This document shows, piece after piece, positions 22,797-33,016 of a DNA stretch of 64,000 bases. The DNA comes from Vicia villosa (lineage: Eukaryota; Streptophyta; Magnoliopsida; Fabales; Fabaceae). The stretch covers positions 76,544,364 through 76,608,363 of the forward strand of contig NC_081184.1 of NCBI RefSeq assembly GCF_029867415.1. The letters are read 5' to 3'. The notes below the pieces were generated by a model that saw nothing but the letters and a program-made list of their open reading frames with translations, was not told the DNA's origin and made no database searches. Both the position numbers and the translations under genes were made by a program. Position 1 is the first letter of the stretch; every line of letters begins with the position of its first letter.

Positions 22797-22951
22797 CTAA
22801 GTTGAAAACTCGCAAAGAGCGGCTTAGGCAAAAAAAGAGCGTCTCGGTGAATCGAAAACCCGAAAGGGCGATTCAGGCAAAAATTAGAGACATAAAAAAA
22901 ATATATATTAATCAATCCCGGTAGACTTAAAACCCGAAAGGGGTAGTTTAC
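22797..22951 (+). other. Three GNRA-type hairpins after pol, copy B
   Basis: They start 21 bases after the pol stop. A: CTAAG 22797-22801 with CTTAG 22823-22827, inner CTC-GCAAA-GAG. B: TGAATCG 22848-22854 with CGATTCA 22869-22875, inner CCC-GAAA-GGG. C: GTAGACT 22921-22927 with AGTTTAC 22945-22951 (one G-U), inner CCC-GAAA-GGG. Four A join the outer to the inner stem in B and C, as in copy C. Confidence 0.7.
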
Positions 22952-24059
22952 GCAAAAGTTAGGGATATATGGCAAGTAACTGTGTCCAGGACAAACTTGA
23001 TCATTCAAAATCCATAGCGGAGTGTTCATCAGCAGTAGGTCATCTTCTACGAAGCACGAATACAGCGCAACTCGGAGTGGAAGGGAAAGATAACGGTCGT
23101 CACGTTTCATCGTAGCCCTTTTCCCGAAAATTACCAATTTCCAACTTTTGTAAATACTCCATGGAATCAAGCATTTGGCTGATTACCATTCCATATATGA
23201 TAATTTGAGCCTTGTGCTTTTCCTTTGCAATCTAGTCTTATTCAGTTTCTTGGAATGCATTTTAAGTTTAAACAGTCAATTTCTTGAAACAAATGTTTTC
23301 ATAAAATAAAAATGAATTTACTTGCAAAAATAAAGCTGAAATTTCTTTCTAAGGTTTACAAACAATAGGAAGAATGCAAACAGTTGCTCCGAGAACGGTT
23401 GAGACTCCGGGAACCAAGTTTTCCCCATGAGGTCGCTTTGCGAACATCTCCCGATGACGGATCTTTACTTCAATTCATATTACTTACTTCGGACAGCGCA
23501 CAACTGATAACCAGATATTCCCAACAGAGTTCGAACTCTAAGAAGAGGACATCTTCTGATCAACAAGAATTCAAGTCGTATCTTAGGATTTTCCATCCGC
23601 GACAATTCTATTCACATTCACTTTACATTTTATCATTGTCATAATATTCATGCATACATTACATCATAATTGCATAGCCGAATCAGGCTTTGATCCTGTG
23701 AATGCCTAAGTCGTTGAGGCATGAACTCGACTTTCCCCTGCAAGCTCCGGAGAAACTTTTTCCTTCGAGACAACAGTTCATACACAAGGATCTCCCCAAG
23801 CAAGTCAACAAATGGCTGTCTCCCTCAAAGAGATGGTTTGTTCACTTTTGGAATTCCTCAGCCGAGAATCTCCTGCAGAGCGATATTCGACAGTTTTCTT
23901 CAGATAAGATAGTCTGCTTCACATTTTGGAATTCCCTAGAGGTTTGGTATTTCCCCAGCAGGGTCAAGAGGTGCCACTTCTTGTCAAAGAAAAATTCAGA
24001 ATCTCCCAGCAGATCGACAAATGATTCCCCAGCGGTGTCAGTGAATGATAGTCTTCGTC
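22952..24059 (+). other. Non-coding 3' UTR of copy B
   Basis: No gene recognised. The frames at 23384-23644 and 23702-24295 have inverted counterparts in copy A that are not conserved as proteins. Confidence 0.55.
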
Positions 24060-24545
24060 CAGAAGATAGTTCAGATTCCCCAACAAAGTCAGCAAATGGC
24101 AGTCTCTTTCAGCAGAAGACAGTTTGCTCACTTTCTTTCATAACAAAGTCAGCAAATGGCAGTCTCTTTCAGCAGAAGACAGTTTGCTCACTTTCTATCA
24201 CAACAAAGTCAGCAAATGGCAGTCTCTTTCAGCAGAAGACAGTTTGCTCACTTTCTTTCATGACAGGGTCGACAAATGGCAGTCTCTCCCAGTAGAAGAC
24301 AGTTTGCTCCCCTAACAATTGGCAAATGACTGTCTTTTCCCAAGAAAAGACAGTTTGTCTGTTAAATACTCAAGAGATCGACAAATGGCAGTTTCTTCGA
24401 ACAATTTGTCTGTTTCTGGGATGTTTAACTCCCCACAGAGTCGATGAATGGCAGTTTTCCTCTTAGGAAAACAGTTCGTTGATTCCCCAGGCATCAGTTG
24501 ACGAATGGCAGTCTTCACCCCGAAAACAGTTCGTCCGCCTTCAAA
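24060..24545 (+). repeat. 60-bp tandem array plus diverged units, copy B
   Basis: Four units of exactly 60 bases (24077-24310, AGCAAATGGCAGTCTCTTTC) followed by diverged units to about 24545. Units fold as nested hairpins, for example CTGTCTTTTC 24330-24339 with GAAAAGACAG 24344-24353 inside CAAA/TTTG, and GACAAAT 24380-24386 with ATTTGTC 24404-24410. Confidence 0.85.
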
Positions 24546-24617
24546 CAAAGTCATTAGCCCCTCAAAAGATCATGAGGCCATATGACATTCTTTCAAAGAT
24601 GTCAAGTCAAAAGGGAA

Positions 24618-24855
24618 GATGGTGAAGTTTCTTTACTACCGTCAAATGGCATCTTATCTCCAAGCGCTGATAAGAAGTTTGACGAGGAAACAAACCTTTG
24701 AAGTTTCTTTACTACCGTCAAATGGCATCTTATCTCCAAGCGCTGATAAGAAGTTTGACGAGGAAACAAACCTTTGAAGTTTCTTTACTACCATCAAATG
24801 GCGTCTCGTCTCCAAGTGCTGATGAGAAGTTTGATGAGGAAACAAACCTTTGGAA
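24618..24855 (+). repeat. 76-bp tandem array, three units, copy B
   Basis: Units starting GAAGTTTCTTTACTACC occur at 24624, 24700 and 24776, an exact 76-base period. The third unit is more diverged. Confidence 0.88.
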
Positions 24856-25142
24856 ATTTTCTCTTTATCTGAGATATTGTCCAAACACAACTGAGACCAG
24901 TTTCGAGATTTGGACATCCGGAACGAGAGGAGGTTGTTTACCTTTTTCTAAGTATCAACACTTAGATAAAGAAGATGGATTGCGCATCCTACATTGCCAT
25001 CCATTCACCAGAATCCACATCAAGTATTTCTGCAGGAGTTTGTCTCCTCATCCCCCGCCAAGTGCGACAACGGGATCAAATCATGCAAAGATTTTATCAA
25101 TTACAACATCTCAGGAGCGCCCAAAATTCGGGCATTCCTCGA

Positions 25143-25223
25143 TATTTAAGTCTCTTTTACGCAGGAGAGATCGAGATATCAATCTCTCTCCCTCCAGATA
25201 AAAGAAACTTAAATAGGGGCATC
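25143..25223 (+). promoter_or_regulatory. Polypurine tract inside a long hairpin, copy B
   Basis: TATTTAAGTCTCTTTTA (25143-25159) pairs with TAAAAGAAACTTAAATA (25199-25215) at 16 of 17 positions, with an inner GGAGAGAT/ATCTCTC stem (25164-25171/25182-25188). The 3' arm plus GGGGCATC touches the LTR start at 25224, where the plus-strand primer should be. Confidence 0.65.
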
Positions 25224-28200
25224 TGTCATACCCTAATTTTTGACCCCCCTGAGATGGCATATCTTCAGGATTTTTCATCAGGTCAAGACAAGTTCCCAGA
25301 GCAGTCACTTCTCCATCTGGTATCCAATCGAGGATGCTCAAAGACAAGAAAGCTCAGGCAAAGGATCAATCAATACAAGGATTAGTCCCTAATACAATCT
25401 TGAGGCTCAAAGTCTTCACTTTTCTCATCTATGATTGATTAGACATCCAGTCATATGAGTACAGGTTTACTCAGGTCACCAGACTAGGGTTTTGAGCCTA
25501 TCAAGGACTAAAATCAGGGATCACTTTTGGGAAACCCTAAAAAGCCTCAGGGAACCATTCAAAGACATCAATCATCTTCAAATAACTCATATTACAAGAT
25601 CTACTGGACATCACACTTCAATTCAAAGTCTACAGTCATTATTTTCACATGGTCGACAAATTAGGGTTTTGACCTAATTCACCAAGATAGTTGACTTTTA
25701 ATCAGGGCATGAATCCAAAACTCAAGACATGATTCAAGAATATCTACTACCTCAATATAATCCATTTACATCATTCATTTGAGGAAAAGATCTTGTTTCT
25801 ACACAAAAGCCCAAAAATTCACTTTGTCAGGAAAAAGTCAACTGTGAAGGATCATCATTGACTTTTAAGGTTTTTGGTCAAAAAATGACTTTCAAAGATC
25901 AATATCATCAATATATGGATGTCAAAGTCATTTGACCAAAGAAATTCAAAGAAATTCATCAAGGAGCGAAAAGTCGGGAATTAGGGTTTTTGAAGGCATG
26001 GTGAGAACTCAAAATTTCACCTACACAACTCAAAAAACTTCCAACATGAAAGTTGTAGATCTTGCAAAATAAAACAACATCTTACAAAGGAACTTTTTTC
26101 AAAAGATCAACCATTTATGAAGTTTTGGAAATTTTGAAGTTTAGGTCATAAACACTTAGAAATTTTTCTAAGTGTTTTAACCTAGTTTTCATCCAACTTT
26201 GGGCTCATTTTTCACAAATTTCCCAAATGATTCTGAAGAAGACATAAACTAATGATTTGAAGTAGATGTTTAGGGATTTCCAAATTGTGTTCAACCTTCT
26301 CCAAATTCAATTTGAGCTAGGAGTTATGCTTGTTCAAAGTTGGCCTCATGAAGTAAAATTATAGGTCATGTGCAAATTGGAACTTTGCAATTTTGTGCAT
26401 TTTGCTTCACTAAGTGATGCTACACGACCTCTAATGCATCTGAAACCATACCATACATCCAAATTCATCATTGCATAAGGATTAGAGAAGATTCCCAAAA
26501 ACAAAGGCATGTGATTATGTAATGATTGCATTTTTGAATTTATGGCAAATGATGAATCATCAAGGAATCTTGTTCTAAGCCAATTAGAACTCTCCTCTGA
26601 ATCTGAAATGTTCCCTTAGATCATACAAGATCAATGGTTGGGGAAGCTAGCCCGAAAATGCATCATTGCATTTTGGAGATTCTTTGAATTTCTTCATGGC
26701 TAAGAAACCAAAACTCTCTCATTAAGCAAGCTCACACTCTCACTCAGTACTGAACCATTTACCTATAAATAGGGGAGCATACTTCAGTAGAAAAACACAC
26801 CAAAGCAACTCAATTCCTTGCTTTCTCTTTCTCTTCTCATGCTTATTGTTTTTCAAAGTTCTTTGGCAAGAAGAATCGTTTTCTTCAAACCAGAGCTCAT
26901 CTTTGGAAAGTAAGCATTCTAACATCTCAAGGGAGGTCATTTGAGGTGATCCAAGCACCTGGATCACTTCTGTAAGTGGAGGAACACCATTGTTGCTCTC
27001 ACTTTGGAGCATTTGCAGTTGGAGGTCCATGGAGTAATTCAGGAGGTTCCGAGCCAAGCCAATCATCCAGACACACTCCTCAGGTCATAGTGAAGCTAAC
27101 CAGATGGCTGCAGCTCATCTGTAACTCAAGAATCAACACCCTCCATGTTCACTTGAAGCTGAAATCGAGGGAGGTCCATAGAACAATTCAGAAGGATTCA
27201 GGCTACAATAAGCATTCAGTTAGCATCATTGAGTCTCAGGGAAGCTATTGAGATCATTCATTCAAGCCCAGGTGCTCTCCATCATCCTCACGACCTCCAT
27301 TTTCAGAGGTAAGTTTCTGAACCTCGCCTCTTTAATTTAAGCATTCTTTAAGAAATAGCTCGATTCTATCTTGTTCAGCATCATCAGAGGATTGAAAACC
27401 CTCTATCATCATTCATTTATCTTTCAGCATAGCCATTTAATTTGATTTTTAAGCTTTAGGGTTCTTCACGATTTCTGGTAAATTAGTTAGATATAGTTGA
27501 TATAAATTTATGATAGTTACATATTTAGAATCGTGAGTGAATTTAGAGCAAGTTTGGTCTTTACATCTTTGCAAATGGTTGAGAAATGAGCAAGTTCATA
27601 AATTTGAAATTTGAGAGCTTGAGGTTGAAGACGAAGATGGTGATGGCGCGCAATTTTCAAACTCAGGTCTAAGTTTATTTTATTTTGATTGATACCTGTT
27701 TCATTAACGACTAAAACGTGATAGCCCAGTGGTAAAGAGTGTTTGTGTGTTGCGCGTGCCCAAGGTCTGGGGTTCGAATCCCCCTCGCCCCAGACCTTTT
27801 GATTTTATTTCTTTTTTCACTTCTATGCATTTGAGTAATATATGAATTGCAATGGAACCATGCATATGACACCAAGCGCGCGTTGGCTCAGTGGTGTTGT
27901 TTTGGGCTGGTAATACAAAGGGCGTGGGTTCAAACCCTCCAAGGGCCAAAACTATTTTTTTACACACAATTTCTTTCATTTTCTCACAAAACTTCACATA
28001 TTTACTTAACCTATCAAATCAATTTATCTTCACTTCATTTTTCACACACTTATCATTTAATATACCTATTTTGTGAATAATCAAAAAAATCATAAAAATA
28101 TTATGTATTTCTTGAATTTTAATTAGGTTTAAAATAGTATGTTTTAGGTGTTTTCTTAAATACTTTAAATACATATATTCACTTTGTTTCAACCTAATCA

Positions 28201-30067
28201 TTTTGTAAATAAAGTTCATGATAAAACCCTAATTGTTTAGGTCTTAATTAAGTAAAAATCTTTATTTTTACTTTGATTAAGTTGACTTTTGTCAATATTC
28301 AAAACTGTTTTCAATCTCTAATTAAACGGACGATTAAGGTTTTCAAACAACAAAACCTTGTATCATTCCAAATCATTTTCAAATTGCTTTTACACCAGTA
28401 CTGTAAAGTACTGGGCCTCTAATAGAGTGTAAGTCCCAAAAACCTTCTCTTCTTAGCTTGTTTTCAAAACTGTATTTTCAAAATCTTCTTTCTGTTTTCA
28501 AAACATTCTTCTGGTATTTGAAGGGCATTATTCCCGGTGAAACTCTTCAGATACCTATGTGACCTTTGTCCATCTTCACTTCTTCTGTTTTCAAAAACCA
28601 TTAACTGTTTATCATAAACATTCAACTGTCATCAACAAAACAACAAAATTATTGTTGAGGCTCTGTACATACTTCTTCAATGGCCTCCACTCCATCCAGG
28701 TTAGGCTTTACAAGCTTTCAATTTACAGTCTTTATTTAAATTACTGTCAAATATAAACTGTACATATATTTGTTTAGAATTACGTTTGAGTATAAACCCT
28801 AGGACAGTTAAACTATATATATATTATAGGAATATGGCCTAGGATTGAGAATGTCTTCCCGGTGAAGGCTCTTTCCTAATTAGAGATCTGTAGTTCAAAC
28901 CCCCAAGATGAATTATTCCCGGTGAAACATCTTGGTAAAAACCTTAGAATCCAAATAATAGGACACATCCACCCAAAGAGGAATTATTCCCGGTGAAACC
29001 TCTTACCCATTTGCTTAGAGCCAAAATAAGTTCAAAACCACATAAGCTTTCTCTTGTGCTATAACAAGGACCCTCGATTAGCCTCCTCTTGGGCTTTGTA
29101 CAAGGACCCACAGGCTTCTTAAAAGCATTTCCAGCTTCCTCTTGAGCTTGTATACAAGGACCCATCAGGTTTCTTATAAACATAGGAACAGGTCTTTAGT
29201 CACCTTTTAGCCTACCTTGGTGAGTTTCTTCCAATTTAAACCAGAATTTAAACAAGCTAAGTTTGTCTCAATTTTGCATTGAGTACACCTTTTGGAATGA
29301 GAGACATGGATAGTCTCTGTCACCCTTATCTTCATCAATCTTCCTTAGCAGAGTCTAGGATCCATGTTTGATCATCCTCAACATTGAGTCAGCCTTCATC
29401 TTGGGCTTTAAACAAGAATTCTCCATTAGATAATCTTTCTGCCATTCATTTTAAAAATAAAACCCCTGGAAAGGGTTAGCCTCCAACATCTGTCTAAAAA
29501 TAAAACCCCTGGAAAGGGTTAGCCTCCAACGTCTGTCTAAAATAAAATCCCTGGAAAGGGTTAGCTTCCACACATTCCTTCATTTTAATAAAAACCCCTG
29601 GAAAGGGTTAGCCTCCAAAGTCAATTAATAAAAAGTCAAAAAAAATAAAGATTCATTTCTCTTAGGAGATAATTTCCCCAAAAGAGTCAAAACCCCTGGA
29701 AAGGGTCAGCCTCCAAAAACATGATAAAAGTCAGTCTTTTAACAGACAAATTCACCAGCTGAGTCAAAATCCCTGGAAAGGGTTAGCTTCCAAAGAAAAA
29801 CAGTCTTTTAATAAATAAAACCTCCTCAGTAGAGTCAAAACCAACAAAAACAGTTAGCCTCAACCTTGGGCTTCATACAAGGCACCCAAACAATAAAACT
29901 CCCCTGTCAAGAGTCAGCCTCAACCTTGGGCATTGTACAAGGCAGATAATAGAGTCTCCCCAGTGAGTTCTTCATCATTCAGTAGCCACAACCTTGGGCT
30001 TTGTACAAGGCAGATAAACCATACTTTCATGTGTCAAAGATTCCTAACACTTAGGATCTTTCCCCAT
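25224..30067 (+). repeat. 3' LTR of Ogre copy B, cut by the gap
   Basis: It begins TGTCATACCC and follows the 5' LTR to the position equivalent to 11060. The last 1.3 kb and the target-site duplication are missing. TATA box at 26764-26772; tRNA-like units at 27716-27800 and 27880-27961; the hairpin families recur at 28513-30020. Confidence 0.92.
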
Positions 30068-30167
30068 NNNNNNNNNNNNNNNNNNNNNNNNNNNNNNNNN
30101 NNNNNNNNNNNNNNNNNNNNNNNNNNNNNNNNNNNNNNNNNNNNNNNNNNNNNNNNNNNNNNNNNNN
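30068..30167. other. Assembly gap of 100 N
   Basis: Exactly 100 N, a common placeholder for unknown length. Left of it is copy B LTR and right of it copy C LTR, so at least about 1.3 kb plus 3.3 kb of LTR sequence should be missing, possibly with the remainder of copy A. Confidence 0.95.
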
Positions 30168-30639
30168 TATATTTTTTGAATTTCGCCCTAAGGAAATCGA
30201 TTTCCCCAGGAGTGAAATCGATTTCACTCTGTTCCAGAAGAGAATTTGGCGCAAAATACACTAGGGAAATCGATTTACCCAGGAGGGAAATCGATTTCAT
30301 GCTGTCCAGAATGTGATTTTGTTGAAGATTGCTGCAGGGAAATCGATTTACCCAGTAGGGAAATCGATTTCATCAGTCAAAAATTTGAAAAATGCCTTGT
30401 TTATTGCATGTCTTGGCTTGGTACCTACAAAACAAAAGCCTACAAAGAAACAAAGCAATGTTTTTGGTATTTGGGTTAGTATAATATGCATACAAGATAA
30501 ACAATCATTGGTGCTTGATGGTCCCTCTTATTGATGAGGTGAGTGCAACACCATAAACAAAACTTCCAAGTGAAGCTCTTGATTAGTGATTGGGATATGA
30601 ATGATATAGGATCTTAGGGTCAAAAATTGGGGTATGACA
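30168..30639 (-). repeat. 3' LTR of copy C, first 472 bases
   Basis: Matches 45781-46249 of the 5' LTR and ends TATGACA (TGTCATACCCC on the minus strand). It contains three pairs of AAATCGATTT palindromes starting at 30193, 30266 and 30339. Confidence 0.9.
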
Positions 30640-30721
30640 GATGCCCCTATTTAAGTTTCTTCGATTTGGAGATACGATGATTGGAAATCTTCGTTTTGAC
30701 AAAATCGAAGAGACTTAAATA
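30640..30721 (-). promoter_or_regulatory. Polypurine tract and PPT hairpin, copy C
   Basis: The minus strand has AAATCGAAGAAACTTAAATA followed by GGGGCATC and the LTR. Its arm (30648-30667) pairs with 30702-30721 at 19 of 20 positions. The outer part of the stem is the same as in copies A and B; the inner part differs on both arms. Confidence 0.65.
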
Positions 30722-31046
30722 TATAAAACACAATTTTTGATCCTAAGATGCAATGCAATGTTTAATGAATGCATATGATGATAATAAAGCATGACAACAC
30801 TGGGGAGTAAAAGGTACTCCACTGGGGAAAATAAATGTCTTGCTGGCAAATCTCCGCTGGGGAAGGCAAGACTTTGTTGGAGAGATGAAACTTTGGTAGG
30901 GCAAGAAATTTCTCTGGGGAAAACACTTCGCGTCAGAGAGGTTATAGAATCCTCTTTCACTGGGGATGAGAAAAGGGGAACATCCTCTTTCACTGGGGAT
31001 GAGAAAGTATGCATCCCGAATCAGAATGCCAATCTTCCGTTATCAG
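30722..31046. other. Non-coding 3' UTR of copy C
   Basis: Short repeats of CTGGGGA and TTTCACTGGGGATGAGAAA; no gene recognised. Confidence 0.5.
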
Positions 31047-32247
31047 AAATCACACCATCGTACCACTGATGACATGAAGAGATGTACCGTCGTACCACTG
31101 ACAATAACATATACCAACGTTCCACTGCAGGCATGAAGAGATATACCACCGTACCACTGATGATATGAAAAGAGATAATTCATCGACGTACCACTGACGA
31201 TGAAAGAGATGTACCGCCGTACCACTGACGATAACACATACCAACGTTCCACTGAAGGTATGAAGAGAGATATACCACCGTACCACTGATGATATAAAAA
31301 GAGATAATTCATCGACGTACCACTGACGATGAAAGAGATGTACCGCCGTACCACTGACGATAAGACATGCCAACGTTCCACTGAAGGCATGAAGGAGATA
31401 TACCACCGTACCACTGATGATATAAAAGGAGATAATTCATCGACGTACCACTGACGATGAAAGAGATGTACCGCCGTACCATTGACGATAACACATACCA
31501 ACGTTCCACTGAAGGCATGAAGAGATATATACCACCGTACCACTGATGATATAAAAGGAGATAATTCATCGACGTACCACTGACGATGAAAGAGATGTAC
31601 CGCCGTACCACTGACGATAACACATACCAACGTTCCACTGAAGGCATGAAGAGAGATATACCACCGTACCACTGATGATATAAAAAGAGATAAATTCATC
31701 GACGTACCACTGACGATGAAAGAGATGTACCGCCGTACCACTGACGATAACACATACCAACGTTCCACTGAAGGCATGAAGGAGATATACCACCGTACCA
31801 CTGATGATATAAAAGGAGATAATTCATCGACGTACCACTGACGATGAAAGAGATGTACCGCCGTACCATTGACGATAACACATACCAACGTTCCACTGAA
31901 GGCATGAAGGAGATATACCACCGTACCACTGATGATATAAAAGGAGATGATTCATCGACGTACCACTGACGATGAAAGAGATGTACCGCCGTACCACTGA
32001 CGATAACACATACCAACGTTCCACTGAAGGCATGAAGAGATATATACCACCGTACCACTGATGATATAAGGAGATGTAATTCATCGACGTACCACTGACG
32101 ATGAAAGAGATGTACCGCCGTACCACTGACGATAACACATACCAACGTTCCACTGAAGGCATGAAAGAGGTATATACCACCGTACCACTGATGATATAAG
32201 GAGATGTAATTCATCGACGTACCACTGACGATGAAAGAGATGGTGTT
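31047..32247 (-). repeat. 129-bp tandem array, about nine units, copy C 3' UTR
   Basis: GTACCGCCGTACCA (first unit GTACCGTCGTACCA) recurs at 31084, 31211, 31340, 31468, 31597, 31727, 31855, 31983 and 32112, a period of 127-130. Each unit has four sub-repeats with CAGTGG(T/A)ACG on the sense strand. Long minus-strand frames across it exist only because 129 is divisible by three. Confidence 0.93.
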
Positions 32248-32830
32248 CAAAGATGACATAATCAAGCATGTCCCAAATCATAGCAGAAATTGCTATCAAT
32301 CTTTTGATGGCTAGGTAACATTGAAGTTGAGAGAACACAGTAACTGAGTTCTAAACCATATTCGAACCAGGCCAAAGGTGCATTGAGTGGAATACATTCT
32401 TCTGCATCAACATATTCATTCCTTGTAATGCACTCATGAATCAAAGTAAAAATTCTTTTATAATTTTCAAAAGGATTTTGTTGAAATCAATTTTCTCTTT
32501 GTTTCAAAAATTACTATCAACAATAAATGACATTTTGAGAGATATGAAAGAAATAAGATTGCCAAATGAAAGGTAAAGGCTCAAACTTTCTTAATAGAAT
32601 GGTAGCCTGCAAAAGGCAAGACCCCATGGATTATTACAAAGTTTGGAAAGTGGTAATTTTGTGGAAAAGGTACATTGAAATGTAATGACCCCATCCTCTC
32701 TCTCAACTGGGAATTCCTGAGCCAAGGCTTCCGTTGAAAAGTGTTGAACTTCTTCATGATAAACAGATGACTGCTGATGATCAAGTCTTGTCTGATGTAG
32801 TTACTTGCCATGAATCCCTAACTTTTGCCT
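32248..32830. other. Non-coding 3' UTR of copy C, second part
   Basis: No gene recognised. The segment near 32590-32660 resembles the copy A and B 3' UTR (CCATGGA, TACAAAGTTGGAAA-like words). Confidence 0.5.
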
Positions 32831-32972
32831 GGACCGCCCTTTCGGGTTTTCAGTCCACCGGGTATTTTATTCTGTTTATGTCTCTAATTTTTGCCTGGAC
32901 CGCCCTTTCGGGTTTTCAATCCACCGAGACGCTCTTTTTTGCCTAAGCCGCCCTTTCGGGTTTTCAACTTAG
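32831..32972 (-). other. Three GNRA-type hairpins after pol, copy C
   Basis: Plus-strand coordinates of the outer arms: 32831-32836/32851-32856, 32897-32902/32917-32922 and 32943-32947/32968-32972. All three have CCCTTTCGGG inside, which is CCC-GAAA-GGG on the sense strand. Confidence 0.7.
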
Positions 32973-33016
32973 CGAGCTGTTCTTTTATTATTTAGGCGAA
33001 GTATTTCTTGACTACA

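Larger units (their letters stand above)
6228..30067 (+). mobile_element. Ogre-type Ty3/gypsy retrotransposon, copy B
   Basis: Order on the plus strand: 5' LTR 6228-12354, PBS 12361, 5' UTR, ORF1 13174-14610, gag-pro from about 14900, intron 18984-19310, pol to 22776, 3' UTR with hairpins and tandem arrays, PPT, and 3' LTR from 25224 into the gap at 30068. The visible 4.84 kb of the 3' LTR differs from the 5' LTR by roughly 20-25 bases by eye plus an indel patch near 10800, so the insertion is recent. ORF1 and pol are open; gag-pro has three stops and a frameshift. The five bases before the left end are CTAAT; the matching right-hand target duplication is hidden by the gap. Confidence 0.93.

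Noticed and set aside
23702..24295. 197-aa frame upstream of and across the 60-bp array
   Set aside because: Not conserved as protein in copy A; the C-terminal half is the tandem repeat.
30168..30534. Small proteins with repeated GKSIYP/REIDLP words (also 45796-46144)
   Set aside because: Translation of the AAATCGATTT palindrome repeats in copy C LTRs; the period of 21 keeps frames open.
31047..32247. CRISPR-like array
   Set aside because: Units are adjacent without unique spacers, in a plant retrotransposon.
31043..32265. Long minus-strand open frames (up to 292 aa) full of RWYVLSS and SSVVRRYIS repeats
   Set aside because: They arise from the 129-bp tandem array, whose period is a multiple of three, and occur in several overlapping frames. 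No start context or domain.
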